DNA from: Nocardioides szechwanensis
Lineage (GTDB): Bacteria; Actinomycetota; Actinomycetes; Propionibacteriales; Nocardioidaceae
DNA length: 64,000 nucleotides
Assembly: GCF_900103935.1 (NCBI RefSeq)
Contig: NZ_FNIC01000005.1
Span: 248,001 to 312,000 of the forward strand
Reading direction: 5' to 3'
Positions 26,858 to 36,119 of this stretch are shown in pieces; positions within the stretch are counted from its first letter, which is position 1, and each line of letters opens with the position of its first letter. A program made the translations under genes and the position numbers. The notes under the pieces were generated by a model. It saw nothing but the letters and a program-made list of their open reading frames with translations, had not been told where the DNA came from and did not search any database.

Positions 26858-28969
26858 CGGTTCCTCGGGGCTCCAGATCCCGAGGGCCTCACCGAGCGGC
26901 TCGGCCAGCTCGGCGGCCCGGGTGGCGCTGATGTGCCCGCGGTCGCGGTAGGCGATCGTCGACCCCACGACCGTCGGGCAGAGCCCGTCGGCGCACAGCC
27001 ACGCAGCCGGGTCGATCTCCTCGACGCCGACCTGCGTGGCGACCCCGGTCGCCAGCTCACGCATCTGGGTGCCGGTCACGTCGGGCGCGAGGGTGCAGTC
27101 GGCCAGGCCGACCCCGAAGGTCGAGAGGCACACGGCCGGGTCGACGGCGAGCCGCGGCACGTCGGAGAGCATGACCAGGCGGTCGGCCAGGGGCTGGTAG
27201 GTCTCGAGCATGTCGGCGAGCCCGACGCGGAGGGCCGCGGAGATGTCGTCGAGGCTGCGCAGCCGACGGCCGTCGCCGTCGGTCAGCCCGGTGATCGGTG
27301 CGGCCGAGGAGACGACCAGCAGGTCAGGGTCGAGGGCCTCGATCTGCTCGCGGGTCCAGTCGTGGAAGTCGTCGCACTCGGGCCAGGGCTCGCCGGTGAA
27401 CACCTCTGAGGGCGAGACGAACGCGGCGGTGCACTGGGCCTTGACGAGGTAGAAGGCGCGGTAGCCCGCGCGCTCCGCGATCACGTCGAACGCCGGGACC
27501 CAGGCGCGGGCGTGGGAGTCGCCGACCACGACCAGCGTCTTGGTGCCGTCGTCGTCGCCGCGGGGGCACAGCTCCCAGTCGGCCCCGCCCTCGTAGAGAC
27601 AGTCGCCGACGTCGGGCAGGTCGTCGAGCAGGTCCAGCAGGTCGGGCGTCAGGTCGCTGGGCACCGGCAGGTCGGCCTGGGCGGCCAGCACCGAGGCCCG
27701 CACCAGGTCCTCGGCCCCCTGCTCGGCGATCCCGAACTGCGCCGTCGAGATCGCCGGGTTGTCGCCGTGCTCGCTGACCCGGTAGTCCGACCACGCCCAG
27801 CCGGCTCCGGCGGTGGAGCCCACGAGCGCGAGGAAGACCGGGTAGAGCACCAGGGTCCGGCGCGGACGTGACCAGGCACGCTTGGTCCGGAACGGGGTCT
27901 CGACGAAGCGGTGGGTGAAGTAGCCGAGCTCGAAGGTCAGCGCCACCATCAGCAGCACCTCGACCGTGCGCAGGTCCCGGCCCAGGGCGGCCACCGGGAT
28001 CACCAACAGCGGCCAGTGCCAGAGGTAGAGCGAGTAGGACCAGTCCCCGACCGCCCGCATCGGGGCCAGCGACAACATGCGTGCGGCCCACGTGGTGCGG
28101 GAGTTCTGGCGGGCCCCGGAGTAGAGGACCGCCGCGGTGCCGAGCACGGGCAGCAGCGCCGCGTAGCCCGGGAAGGCGAGGCCGGCGTCGAAGGCGACGC
28201 AGGCGCCGGCGATCGCGGCCAGGCCGCCCCAGGCCACGACCTCGTTGGTCACCCGACCGCGGAGCGTGCGCCCGCTGTGTACGACGATCGCGACGCCCGC
28301 GCCGACCGCGAGCTCCCAGGCGCGGGTCAGGGTCGAGAAGTAGGCCGACTGCGGCGCGGTGTCGGTGCGCAGCATCGACCACACGAGGCTGGCGGTGGCG
28401 ATGGCGGCGACCAGGACCAGCAGCGCGTGCAGGGCACCGGCCCGTCGTCCGTGCCGCTCGGCGGCCCACCAGAAGCAGAGACCGACCAGCAGCGGCCACA
28501 CCAGGTAGAACTGCTCCTCCACGGCGAGGGACCAGTAGTGCTGGACGGGGGAGGGTGCCGCCTCGTTGGCGAAGTAGTCGACGCCCTGGTGGGCGAAGCG
28601 GATGTTGGCGGCGAAGACCGCCGACCACAGCGCGTCCTTGGCCAGGTCGATCGCCTCGAGCACGCTCATCCAGATCAGCGAAGCGATCACCGTCAGGACG
28701 AGCACGACACTGGCGGCGGGCAGGATCCGCCGGGCCCGGCGGGCGTAGAACGTCGGCAGCGACAGGCGCCCGGTCCGGGCGGCCTCGGTGACGAGCAGCT
28801 GGGTGATCAGGAAGCCGGAGATGACGAAGAAGACGTCCACGCCGACGTAGCCACCGGGCAGGAACGGCAGTCCCGCGTGGGCCGCGATGACGGTGATCAC
28901 CGCGATCGCGCGCATCCCCTGGATGTCGTCTCGGAAGCCTGGCTTCCGCGGCGCGCTGGGGGAGGTCAT
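26846..28969 (-). CDS. Acyltransferase 3 / SGNH-hydrolase fusion (OafA/YrhL type), copy 2
   Basis: 707-aa paralogue of the protein at 23921-26050 with the same order of parts: an Acyl_transf_3 membrane domain (RDDIQGMRAIAVITVIAAHA, FFVISGFLITQLLV, HYWSLAVEEQFYLVWP) and a C-terminal SGNH domain with GDSHARAWVPAFD, VVSSAAP and DRGHIS. The two proteins clearly arose by duplication but have drifted, mainly in the external linker, so they may act on different acceptors. The gene ends inside the convergent F420 reductase gene. Confidence 0.92.
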   Translation of the reverse strand: MTSPSAPRKPGFRDDIQGMRAIAVITVIAAHAGLPFLPGGYVGVDVFFVISGFLITQLLVTEAARTGRLSLPTFYARRARRILPAASVVLVLTVIASLIWMSVLEAIDLAKDALWSAVFAANIRFAHQGVDYFANEAAPSPVQHYWSLAVEEQFYLVWPLLVGLCFWWAAERHGRRAGALHALLVLVAAIATASLVWSMLRTDTAPQSAYFSTLTRAWELAVGAGVAIVVHSGRTLRGRVTNEVVAWGGLAAIAGACVAFDAGLAFPGYAALLPVLGTAAVLYSGARQNSRTTWAARMLSLAPMRAVGDWSYSLYLWHWPLLVIPVAALGRDLRTVEVLLMVALTFELGYFTHRFVETPFRTKRAWSRPRRTLVLYPVFLALVGSTAGAGWAWSDYRVSEHGDNPAISTAQFGIAEQGAEDLVRASVLAAQADLPVPSDLTPDLLDLLDDLPDVGDCLYEGGADWELCPRGDDDGTKTLVVVGDSHARAWVPAFDVIAERAGYRAFYLVKAQCTAAFVSPSEVFTGEPWPECDDFHDWTREQIEALDPDLLVVSSAAPITGLTDGDGRRLRSLDDISAALRVGLADMLETYQPLADRLVMLSDVPRLAVDPAVCLSTFGVGLADCTLAPDVTGTQMRELATGVATQVGVEEIDPAAWLCADGLCPTVVGSTIAYRDRGHISATRAAELAEPLGEALGIWSPEEPSEP

Positions 28970-28990
28970 GGTCCTGCGAAATTACCAAGA

Positions 28991-29009
28991 GTTCGGCTTG
29001 GCGCCGAAC
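28991..29009 (-). terminator. Candidate terminator after the ABC exporter genes
   Basis: GTTCGGC-TTGGC-GCCGAAC is a perfect 7-bp stem with a 5-base loop, 21-39 bases past the exporter stop. Read on the minus strand it is followed by CTCTTGGTAATTT, T-rich for this genome. It precedes the next gene's coding region by nothing on that strand except the acyltransferase start, so termination here makes sense. Confidence 0.5.
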
Positions 29010-29029
29010 CCTGGGCGACTCGGCCTGTG

Positions 29030-30775
29030 TCAGCCGCGGCCGTTCCAGCTGTCCCACAGCGCGGCGTAGGAGCCGCCGGCCGCGACCAGCTCGTCGTGGG
29101 AGCCCAGCTCGGAGATGACGCCGTCCTCGACGACCGCCACCCGGTCGGCGTCGTGGGCGGAGAAGAGCCGGTGCGCGATCGCGATCACGGTGCGGCCCTC
29201 GAGCACGGCCGCGAGCGACCGCTCGAGGTGGCGGGCCGCGCGCGGGTCGATCAGCGAGGTCGCCTCGTCGAGCACCAGGGTGTGCGGGTCGGCCAGCACC
29301 AGCCGGGCCAGCGCGATCTGCTGGGCCTGGGCCGCGGTGACCGCGCGCCCTCCGGACCCGATCACGGTCTCCAGGCCGTCGGGGAGCGAGTCGACCCAGT
29401 CGAGCGCGTCGACGGCGTCGAGCGACTCCCGGATGTCGTCGTCGGTCGCGCCCGGCGGTGCCGCGAGGGCGAGGTTCTCGCGCAGCGTCCCGACGAACAC
29501 GTGGTGCTCCTGGGTCACCAGCGCCACGTGGCCGCGCAGGTCGTCGAGGGGCAGCTCCACCAGGCCCACGCCACCGACGGTGACCGAGCCGGTGCGCGGC
29601 GGGTGGATGCCCGCGAGCAGCCGGCCGAGCGTCGACTTGCCGGCCCCGGACGGACCGACCATGGCGATCCGCTCACCGACCCCGACCTGGAGGTCGATGC
29701 CGTGCAGCACGTCGCGCCCCTCGACGTACGAGAAGCGCACGTCGGCGGCGGCCAGCTGCTCGCCGTCGGGGGTCTCGCCCGACACCTGCCGGTCGTCGGG
29801 CACCTGCGCGACCCCGAGCAGCCGCGACAGCGAGGCCGCACCCATCTGGAGCTCGTCGAGGATCGAGACGATCCGGTCGACGGGGTCGATCAGCATCTGC
29901 ACGTAGAGCGTGGCCGCCGTGACGTCGCCGAGTGACACCTGGCCCTGCGTGTAGAGGTAGCCGCCGAACAGCAGGGTCGCCACCGTCGGGATCAGGTAGC
30001 TGATCTCCATCGCGGGGAAGAACACCGTGCGCAGGAACAGCGTGTAGCGCTCGGCCGCGTAGGACTCCGCGATGTCGCCGTCGATCGTGTCGATCCGTTC
30101 GCGCCCGAGGCCGAGCGTCTCGACGGTGCGGGCGCCCTCGACGGTCTCGGTCAGCGTGGCGTTGATGGTGGAGTACGACGCGCTCTCGCGCAGGTAGCCG
30201 TCCTTGGCGCGGGCGAGGTACCAGCGCAGCCCGATCACCAGCGGCGGCACGCCCAGCACGCACGGCAGGGCCACCCACCAGCCGACGCTCACCGCGGCGG
30301 CGAACGTCAGGACAGCCGTGATGACCGCGATCGTCCACTCGGGCAGCGCCCAGCGCACCGACCAGCCGAGCTGCTCCACGTCGCGGCTGGTGCGGGTCAG
30401 CAGGTCCCCGGACCCGGCCGACTCCACCACGCCGACCGGCAGCGCCAGCGCGTTGCCGACGAAGTCCTCGCGCAGCTCGGCCAGCACCTGCTCACCGAGC
30501 ACCTGGCTGACGTAGCGGGCGTAGCGGGTGAGCACCGTCTGCAGCACGAGGGCGCCGGCCAGCAGTGCGATGACCTCGTCGACGTGGCCGAGCGTGGTGC
30601 CGGTCTCGACGGCCTCGACCAGGCCGCCGAGCAGTCGCGGCGCGGCCAGGGCGGCGAGCGCGGCGCACACGTGCAGGGCGAGTGCACCCCAGACCAGCCG
30701 CGGGTGGCGGCGTACCAGGGTCCGGACGTAGGAGCGCATCGCTCCCGGGCCGGCGATCGGCAGCGTGGTGCTCAT
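29030..30775 (-). CDS. ABC exporter half-transporter, catalytic ATPase partner
   Basis: Half of a heterodimeric type IV ABC exporter, 581 aa: six membrane segments (about residues 25-310) then an ATPase domain. Walker A is intact (GPSGAGKST), as are Walker B (TLVLDEATS) and the switch histidine (IAHRL). The signature is not: LSGGQ is replaced by VTAAQ. This loss is matched by an intact signature in the partner gene, so the pair would form one working ATP site and one dead one. The ATG overlaps the partner's stop (ATGA). Exported substrate unknown; the class covers drugs, lipids and siderophores. Confidence 0.92.
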   Translation of the reverse strand: MSTTLPIAGPGAMRSYVRTLVRRHPRLVWGALALHVCAALAALAAPRLLGGLVEAVETGTTLGHVDEVIALLAGALVLQTVLTRYARYVSQVLGEQVLAELREDFVGNALALPVGVVESAGSGDLLTRTSRDVEQLGWSVRWALPEWTIAVITAVLTFAAAVSVGWWVALPCVLGVPPLVIGLRWYLARAKDGYLRESASYSTINATLTETVEGARTVETLGLGRERIDTIDGDIAESYAAERYTLFLRTVFFPAMEISYLIPTVATLLFGGYLYTQGQVSLGDVTAATLYVQMLIDPVDRIVSILDELQMGAASLSRLLGVAQVPDDRQVSGETPDGEQLAAADVRFSYVEGRDVLHGIDLQVGVGERIAMVGPSGAGKSTLGRLLAGIHPPRTGSVTVGGVGLVELPLDDLRGHVALVTQEHHVFVGTLRENLALAAPPGATDDDIRESLDAVDALDWVDSLPDGLETVIGSGGRAVTAAQAQQIALARLVLADPHTLVLDEATSLIDPRAARHLERSLAAVLEGRTVIAIAHRLFSAHDADRVAVVEDGVISELGSHDELVAAGGSYAALWDSWNGRG

Positions 30776-32514
30776 CGGGCACCGCCGGGTACGACGACCA
30801 TCTCGGTCTCGCGGGTCACCACGGCGCGGTAGGCGGCGTTGGTCCGCAGCAGCTCGGCGTGGGGGCCGTTCGCGCGGACCACGCCGTCGACCAGGAACGC
30901 GACCTCGTCGACCGCGGCCAGCATCAGCGGGCTGCTCGTGGTCACCACCGTGGTGCGGCCGGCGCGGTGGTCGCGCAGCCGAGAGGCGATCCGGGCCTCG
31001 GTGTGCGCGTCGACGGCCGACGTCGGCTCCACCAGGACCAGGATCTCCGGGTCGACGGTGAGCACCCGCGCGAGCACCAGCCGCTGGCGCTGGCCGCCGG
31101 AGAAGCTGCGGCCGCGCTCTGTCACGGTCGTGTCCAGGCCCTCGGGCAGCGCCTCGAGGATGTCGTCGGACGAGGCCGTGAAGAGCGCCCGGTCGAGCAG
31201 GCCGTCGGCGCGGGCGCGTCCGGTCACGTCGAGACGGTCGGCCAGCCGGCCGGCGAACAGGGCGGTGCCGGTGTCGGAGACCAGGACCCGGCGGCGTACG
31301 ACGTCACGCGGGAGCCGCGCGAGCGGGGTGCCGCCCAGGGTGACCTCGTCGTCGACCTCGGCGGCGCACAGCCCCAGCCGGTCGGCGAGCGCGGCGGAGT
31401 CGTCGGGCTGCTCGCTGACGATCGCGGTGACCAGGCCGGGGCGGACCCGCAGCCCGCTCCGCTGGTCGTGGAGCTCGGACAGGGGCGGGGGCTCCGGGGC
31501 GGGGTCGACCGGGTCGACGACGTCCGGGGTGAGCGCGAGCACCCGGCACACGCGGCGCGCGGAGACCCGGCCGCGGATCAGCTTGTTGGCGTACTCGGTC
31601 GCCGTGCGCAGCGGGATCATCAGGAACGCCGAGTAGCCGTAGAACGCCACCAGCTCACCGGGCGTGATCTTGCCGGCGACGGCGTAGCGCGCTCCCAGCC
31701 AGACGATGACGACCACGAAGACCCCGGGCAGGAAGACCTGGAGCGCCTCGAGCACCGACTGGAGCTTGGCGACCTCGACGCCGGCGCGCCGGGTGGTCTG
31801 GCTCTCGCGCCGGTAGCGCTCGTGGAAGACCTGCTCGCCGCCGATGCCGCGCAGCACGCGCAGGCCTCCGACGATGTCGGTCGCGGTGTTGGACAGCTCG
31901 CCCATGAGCTCACGCTGCCGGGCGCTGCGCCGCTGGAGCGGGGAGAGCAACGGGCCGACCAGCAGCATCAGGAACGGCACCCCGACCAGCACGACCACGC
32001 CGAGTGTGACCGAGGTCTGCAGCAGGATCACCGCTACCAGCAGGAACGACACGACCGCGCCCGCGAACCGGGCGGAGACGTCCATGACCATGCCGAGGTG
32101 CGAGATGTCGCTGGTGCCGATGGCCACCACCTCGCCGGTGGACACCTTGCGGGAGAGGGTGCCGCCGAGCTCGACGGTGTGGTGCGCGACCAGCTGCACG
32201 GTCCGGTAGGCGGTGACGAGCCAGTTGGTCACCGCGAAGCGGTGCCGGACGATCCCGCTCGACGCCTGCACCAGTCCGATCAGCAGCATCAGCCCGGCGA
32301 AGGCGAGCAGCGCCTCGCCGTCCTTGTCGGCGACCCCGCGGTCGATGGCGCGGCCGATCACGGCCGGCATCACCGCCTGCGAGCTCATCCAGACGATGCC
32401 GAAGAACATGCCCCCGAGCAGGGTCTTCCACTGCCCGCGCGCCATCCACCACAGGAAGCGACCGGGGGACCGGTGGTCCGCGGTACCGGGATGGTCGAGG
32501 GGGAGGTGGCGCAC
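30772..32514 (-). CDS. ABC exporter half-transporter with degenerate ATPase domain
   Basis: First gene of the exporter pair, 580 aa, GTG start with a TANNNT box 6 bases upstream, so probably leaderless. The membrane domain is ordinary (about residues 20-310). In the ATPase domain the Walker A loop is absent (AIVSEQPDDSAALA in its place), Walker B has Val for Asp (VLVEPTSAVD), and the switch His is Ser (VTTSSPLM). The signature FSGGQRQR is intact. It therefore cannot hydrolyse ATP itself but can complete the partner's site. The changes lie at several separate motifs with the frame open throughout, so they are not a sequencing error. Confidence 0.92.
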   Translation of the reverse strand: MRHLPLDHPGTADHRSPGRFLWWMARGQWKTLLGGMFFGIVWMSSQAVMPAVIGRAIDRGVADKDGEALLAFAGLMLLIGLVQASSGIVRHRFAVTNWLVTAYRTVQLVAHHTVELGGTLSRKVSTGEVVAIGTSDISHLGMVMDVSARFAGAVVSFLLVAVILLQTSVTLGVVVLVGVPFLMLLVGPLLSPLQRRSARQRELMGELSNTATDIVGGLRVLRGIGGEQVFHERYRRESQTTRRAGVEVAKLQSVLEALQVFLPGVFVVVIVWLGARYAVAGKITPGELVAFYGYSAFLMIPLRTATEYANKLIRGRVSARRVCRVLALTPDVVDPVDPAPEPPPLSELHDQRSGLRVRPGLVTAIVSEQPDDSAALADRLGLCAAEVDDEVTLGGTPLARLPRDVVRRRVLVSDTGTALFAGRLADRLDVTGRARADGLLDRALFTASSDDILEALPEGLDTTVTERGRSFSGGQRQRLVLARVLTVDPEILVLVEPTSAVDAHTEARIASRLRDHRAGRTTVVTTSSPLMLAAVDEVAFLVDGVVRANGPHAELLRTNAAYRAVVTRETEMVVVPGGAR

Positions 32515-32520
32515 CGTTCT

Positions 32521-32526
32521 ACGTTA
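32521..32526 (-). promoter_or_regulatory. -10 box for a leaderless exporter transcript
   Basis: TAACGT on the minus strand, 6 bases before the GTG, with no ribosome site in between. Spacing puts transcription start at or next to the start codon. Confidence 0.5.
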
Positions 32527-32564
32527 CGGACCCGGCCAGGGTCTCGCGAACCGTTTTCGTCCGG

Positions 32565-33107
32565 TCAGCGCGCGAGATCAGTCACGGTCTCGGCGCCCGG
32601 CAGCTCGCCGAGCAGGGCGCCCGGCAGCACCAGCTTGGAGCGGCGCAGTCCGGACCCGACGACCGCGAGGTCGATCCGCGTGACCCGGGCATCCACGAAC
32701 AGCCGCCACGTCTCCGGCAGGCCGACCGGCGTGATCCCGCCGTACTCCATCCCGGACTCCGCGACCGCGCGCTCCATCGACAGGAACGAGCACTTGCGCA
32801 CGCCCAGCAGCCGCCGGACCACGCCGTTGACGTCGGCCCGGGTGTCGGCGCGCACGACGCAGGCGGCGATCCGCTCCTCGCCGTCACGGCGGCCGGCCAC
32901 GACGACGCAGTTGGCGCTGGCCTCCGCGGGTACGTCGTACGCCTCGCCGAAGGCGGCGGTGTCGGCGAGGTCGGGGTCGATGGGGGTCACGGCGACGGCC
33001 GCCGCGTGCGGCCAGGCGACCAGGGCGGCCGCCACCGGTCCCGCGACGAGGTCGGGGTGGGCGAGGGCGGGCAACGCCTCGAGGGTGCCCACGCTGGGGA
33101 GGTCCAC
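32565..33107 (-). CDS. YbaK/aminoacyl-tRNA deacylase-like protein
   Basis: 180-aa protein of the YbaK/ProX editing-domain family, which hydrolyses mischarged aminoacyl-tRNAs (mostly Cys- or Ala-tRNAPro) in trans. Marks seen: CVVVAGRRDGEERIAACVVRADTR (strand and loop; pattern only partly conserved), RRLLGVRKCSFLS, and GITPVGLPE, the conserved Gly-x-x-Pro-x-Gly loop. The GTG start is preceded at 6 bases by GAGGAT, so it may be leaderless; longer readings run into a neighbouring gene. It is on the same strand as the exporter, 50 bases from it. Amino-acid specificity cannot be read from sequence. Confidence 0.82.
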   Translation of the reverse strand: MDLPSVGTLEALPALAHPDLVAGPVAAALVAWPHAAAVAVTPIDPDLADTAAFGEAYDVPAEASANCVVVAGRRDGEERIAACVVRADTRADVNGVVRRLLGVRKCSFLSMERAVAESGMEYGGITPVGLPETWRLFVDARVTRIDLAVVGSGLRRSKLVLPGALLGELPGAETVTDLAR

Positions 33108-33136
33108 GGGACCATCCTCGCCCAGACCCCCGGGAG

Positions 33137-33427
33137 TCAGCCCTCGTCGGTGCGGTCGACCCACCCGGTCTGCCGGGTGGCGTGCCGGCGCTGGCTGGTG
33201 ATGGCGGTGGCGATCAGGCCGACGGCGCCGGCGAGGACCCAGGGCACCGGCATCAGCCAGCGCAGCGACTCGTTGTCGGTCACGTCGCCCTGGTGCAGCA
33301 GCCACACCAGCGCGAGACCGGTGAACGCGATGCCCATGACGAGGTGGCCGATGTTGACCGGGTGGCGTCCGGACCCGACGAACCCCGGCGTCTTGGCGGT
33401 GGTGGTGGTGGTGCTCGGCTCGCTCAT
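33137..33427 (-). CDS. Small two-span membrane protein, function unknown
   Basis: 96 aa, not recognised. The N-terminus is Thr-rich (STTTTTAK). Two hydrophobic segments, about residues 28-45 (HLVMGIAFTGLALVWLL) and 59-79 (MPVPWVLAGAVGLIATAI), are joined by a short polar loop, with a basic C-terminus. The start overlaps the stop of the PspC/LiaF-like gene (TGATG), so the two are translated together. Its job is probably connected with that envelope-stress protein. Confidence 0.78.
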   Translation of the reverse strand: MSEPSTTTTTAKTPGFVGSGRHPVNIGHLVMGIAFTGLALVWLLHQGDVTDNESLRWLMPVPWVLAGAVGLIATAITSQRRHATRQTGWVDRTDEG

Positions 33428-34680
33428 CAGTTGTTCCTTCCGGTCAGGTCGACCTCGATCTCGCCGAAGGTGACCTCGGCTTCCAGCCTGAGCAGCGGCG
33501 CGTCCGGGCCACCGTCGTAGAAGTAGGAGTCGGACCCGTCGACGTCGTCCCCGAACAGGGCGGTGTGACCTGCGGCGTCGACGACGGCATCGACGTCGAC
33601 GTCCAGTCCCTGCGGGACGATGACGTCGATCCGACCGAACGTCGCGTCCAGCTCGATCGTGCGACCGTCGAGCTCCTCGAGGTCCTCGACCTGGGTCAGG
33701 TCGAGCACGATCTCGCCGGCGGTGACGTGGTAGCGGTCATCGACGGCGATCGCCGTCTGCGGGGTGTGCCCGATCTGCCCGCCGTCGACCTCGCCGGCCG
33801 CCGTGGCGCCGGCGGTCGCGAGGGCGGCGACCACCCCGAGGGCGATCAGCCCACCGGCGCGGCCGAAGAACGCGCCGACCAGCAGCATCACGCCGGTGAT
33901 GCCGAGCGCCAGTGCCGGGTAGGCAGAGTCCGGGATCGAGGTGCCGGCCAGGTCGACGGTCCCGAGGACACCGAGCCCCAGCGCGATCAGTGCGAGCGTG
34001 AACCAGAAGAGGATCGGGCCACGGCGGCGCGGGTTGCGCGGGCGGATCGGGGGGACGTACGGCGGCACGTAGGGGGCCTGCGGGCAGGGCGCGGTGGCGC
34101 CGTACTGCGGGGCCGGAGCACCCGGCTGGCCGTAGGGCGGCTGACCGTAGGGCGGGGGAGCGTAGGTCGGGCGGGGCCCGGCCGGGGTGCGGTCGCCGCG
34201 GCCGGCCATCACGGCCAGGACCACCAGGCCGATGATCGCCAGCGGCCACGGGAAGCCCCAGCCGCCGAACGAGTCGCCGATCAGCGCCAGCGCCGCGATC
34301 AGGCCCACGATGGAGAGGGCGACGGTGCGGCTGCGCTCGTCGAGCCGGATGGTGGCGTCCTCGGTGCGCTCGTCGGGCACGAGGATCCAGCAGGCGCCGT
34401 AGACGATCAGACCGGCACCGCCGAAGAAGCTGAGCACGACGAACGCGACCCGCAGGATGATCGGGTCGATGTCGAAGTGGCGTGCGAGACCTCCCGCGAC
34501 GCCCGCGACCTTGCGGTCGTAGGCGGAGCGCCGGATCCGGCCGAGGTTGCGGACCTCGTCCTGGGAGACCCGCGGGCCCCCGTGGTACGGCGCGTCGTGC
34601 GGCCCGTCGTGGTGGCCGCCGTGCTGGCTGCCGTCGTCGGCGGGCGGTCCTGAGGGTGCTTCGGGCGGTGTCCTGGTCAT
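33427..34680 (-). CDS. PspC-domain membrane protein with LiaF-like C-terminal domain
   Basis: Envelope-stress protein of 417 aa. A PspC domain (about residues 45-110: RKVAGVAGGLARHFDIDPIIL as VAGGLARHF then LRVAFVVLSFFGG) is followed by membrane segments, a Pro/Gln/Tyr-rich cytoplasmic linker (PPPYGQPPYGQPG), further membrane spans, and a C-terminal beta-rich domain of the LiaF/DUF2154 kind (ELDATFGRIDVIVPQGLDVDV, RLEAEVTFGEIEVDL). An alternative ATG lies 12 codons upstream (34716). It is divergent from a PspC-histidine kinase and its response regulator. In Bacillus, LiaF inhibits the LiaS kinase; the same relation is inferred here. Confidence 0.87.
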   Translation of the reverse strand: MTRTPPEAPSGPPADDGSQHGGHHDGPHDAPYHGGPRVSQDEVRNLGRIRRSAYDRKVAGVAGGLARHFDIDPIILRVAFVVLSFFGGAGLIVYGACWILVPDERTEDATIRLDERSRTVALSIVGLIAALALIGDSFGGWGFPWPLAIIGLVVLAVMAGRGDRTPAGPRPTYAPPPYGQPPYGQPGAPAPQYGATAPCPQAPYVPPYVPPIRPRNPRRRGPILFWFTLALIALGLGVLGTVDLAGTSIPDSAYPALALGITGVMLLVGAFFGRAGGLIALGVVAALATAGATAAGEVDGGQIGHTPQTAIAVDDRYHVTAGEIVLDLTQVEDLEELDGRTIELDATFGRIDVIVPQGLDVDVDAVVDAAGHTALFGDDVDGSDSYFYDGGPDAPLLRLEAEVTFGEIEVDLTGRNN

Positions 34681-34823
34681 GGCTCCAGCCTGCTCCGTCC
34701 GGTCGCCGTCCACCATCGGGGACCACCCTGATCCTGCCTCGGTCCAGGGACTTCGGCGTCAGGGTAGAGCCGGGGTTCGTCCTCATGGGGTGGGGACGCG
34801 CCGCGTGGGACGATTGACAGGAC

Positions 34824-36119
34824 ATGAGCACTGCTCCCGCGCCGGCCCGCCCCGCGCACCACCCCGAGGTCCGCCGCGCCTTCCGCGACACCCACGAGCC
34901 GATCATCGGCGGCGTGGCCGGTGGCCTGGCCCGGCACCTGGGCCTGCCGACCCTGTGGGTGCGGGTGGCGTTCGTCGTGAGCGCGGTCCTCGGCGGCCTG
35001 GGCATCGCGATGTACGCCGGCCTGTGGCTGTTCCTGCCCGCCGAGCCGCGCTTCACGCCGGCGGCTCCCGGTCTCGAGAGCGCCACCCGCGGCGGGCGGC
35101 GCCCGAGCCGGATCCGCCGGCTGACCGACGTCGGGCCGGTGATCGCGCTGGCCGCGCTGGCCGTCGGTGCGATCTTCCTGCTCCAGGGTGTCTTCGGCCG
35201 CAGCGCCATGATCTGGCCGCTGGCGATCGGTCTGGTCGGGGTCGCGCTGCTGTGGCGCCAGGCCGACGAGGTCCAGCGCGAGCGCTGGGTCGACACCACG
35301 GGTCGGATCGACCCCGTGCGGGTCGTCTTCGGCTCCGGTGGCTGGGCGTCGTACTCCCGCGTGGGCATCGGCGTCGCGCTGCTGCTCTCGGCGATCTTCG
35401 TCTTCGGTTTCGACAACGGGTCGCTGCAGCAGGCCCGCGGGGCGCTGATCGCCGGTGGCCTCGGAGTCGTCGGGCTGCTTCTCGTGGTGGGTCCGTGGGT
35501 CTTCCGGCTCGCCACCGAGCTGACCGACGAGCGCTCCGAGCGGATCCGCACCCAGGAGCGCGCCGACGTGGCCGCGCACCTGCACGACTCGGTGCTCCAG
35601 ACGCTGGCGCTGATCCAGAAGAACCCCGGCGACGCCGCGACCGTCGCCCGCCTGGCCCGGGCCCAGGAGCGCGACCTGCGGGCCTGGCTCTACGCCGGCG
35701 AGTCCACCGACGAGCGCAGCCTGGCCAGCGCCCTGCGCGGGGCGGCAGCCGAGGTCGAGGACGCGCACGGCATCTCCGTCGACGTGGTCAACGTCGGCGA
35801 CTGCGCGATGAGCGAAGGGCTCCGGCCGGTCGTGGCCGCGGCGCGCGAGGCGCTCACCAACGCGGCCAAGCACGCCGGCACCCCGCGGGTCGACGTCTAC
35901 GCCGAGGTGACCCCCGTGGGCGTCGACGTGTTCGTGCGCGACCGGGGCCGCGGCTTCGACCCGAGCGACCTTCCGGACGACCGCTACGGCGTGCGCCACA
36001 GCATCATCGACCGGATGCAGCGCCACGGCGGCTCCGCCGACATCAGCTCGAGCCCCGAAGGCACCGACGTACGGCTGCACCTGCCGCACCTCACACAGGA
36101 GGAAGACACCGATGGCTGA
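34824..36119 (+). CDS. PspC-domain sensor histidine kinase
   Basis: 431-aa kinase. An N-terminal PspC domain (GGVAGGLARHLGLPTLWVRV, residues about 29-48) and several membrane spans replace a classical sensor. The kinase core is NarL/LiaS type: phospho-acceptor His254 in AAHLHDSVLQT, then an ATPase region with EALTNAAKHAG and VRDRGRGFDPSD. The gene overlaps the response regulator by 8 bases, so they are a cognate pair. Together with the divergent PspC/LiaF-like protein it makes a LiaFSR-like module that probably answers cell-envelope damage. Confidence 0.93.
   Translation: MSTAPAPARPAHHPEVRRAFRDTHEPIIGGVAGGLARHLGLPTLWVRVAFVVSAVLGGLGIAMYAGLWLFLPAEPRFTPAAPGLESATRGGRRPSRIRRLTDVGPVIALAALAVGAIFLLQGVFGRSAMIWPLAIGLVGVALLWRQADEVQRERWVDTTGRIDPVRVVFGSGGWASYSRVGIGVALLLSAIFVFGFDNGSLQQARGALIAGGLGVVGLLLVVGPWVFRLATELTDERSERIRTQERADVAAHLHDSVLQTLALIQKNPGDAATVARLARAQERDLRAWLYAGESTDERSLASALRGAAAEVEDAHGISVDVVNVGDCAMSEGLRPVVAAAREALTNAAKHAGTPRVDVYAEVTPVGVDVFVRDRGRGFDPSDLPDDRYGVRHSIIDRMQRHGGSADISSSPEGTDVRLHLPHLTQEEDTDG

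Noticed and set aside
30772-32514. Degenerate ATPase domain as sequencing error or pseudogene
   Set aside because: The frame is open to the end, the signature motif and membrane part are intact, three motifs are changed separately, and the partner has the complementary change. It is better explained as a specialised heterodimer.
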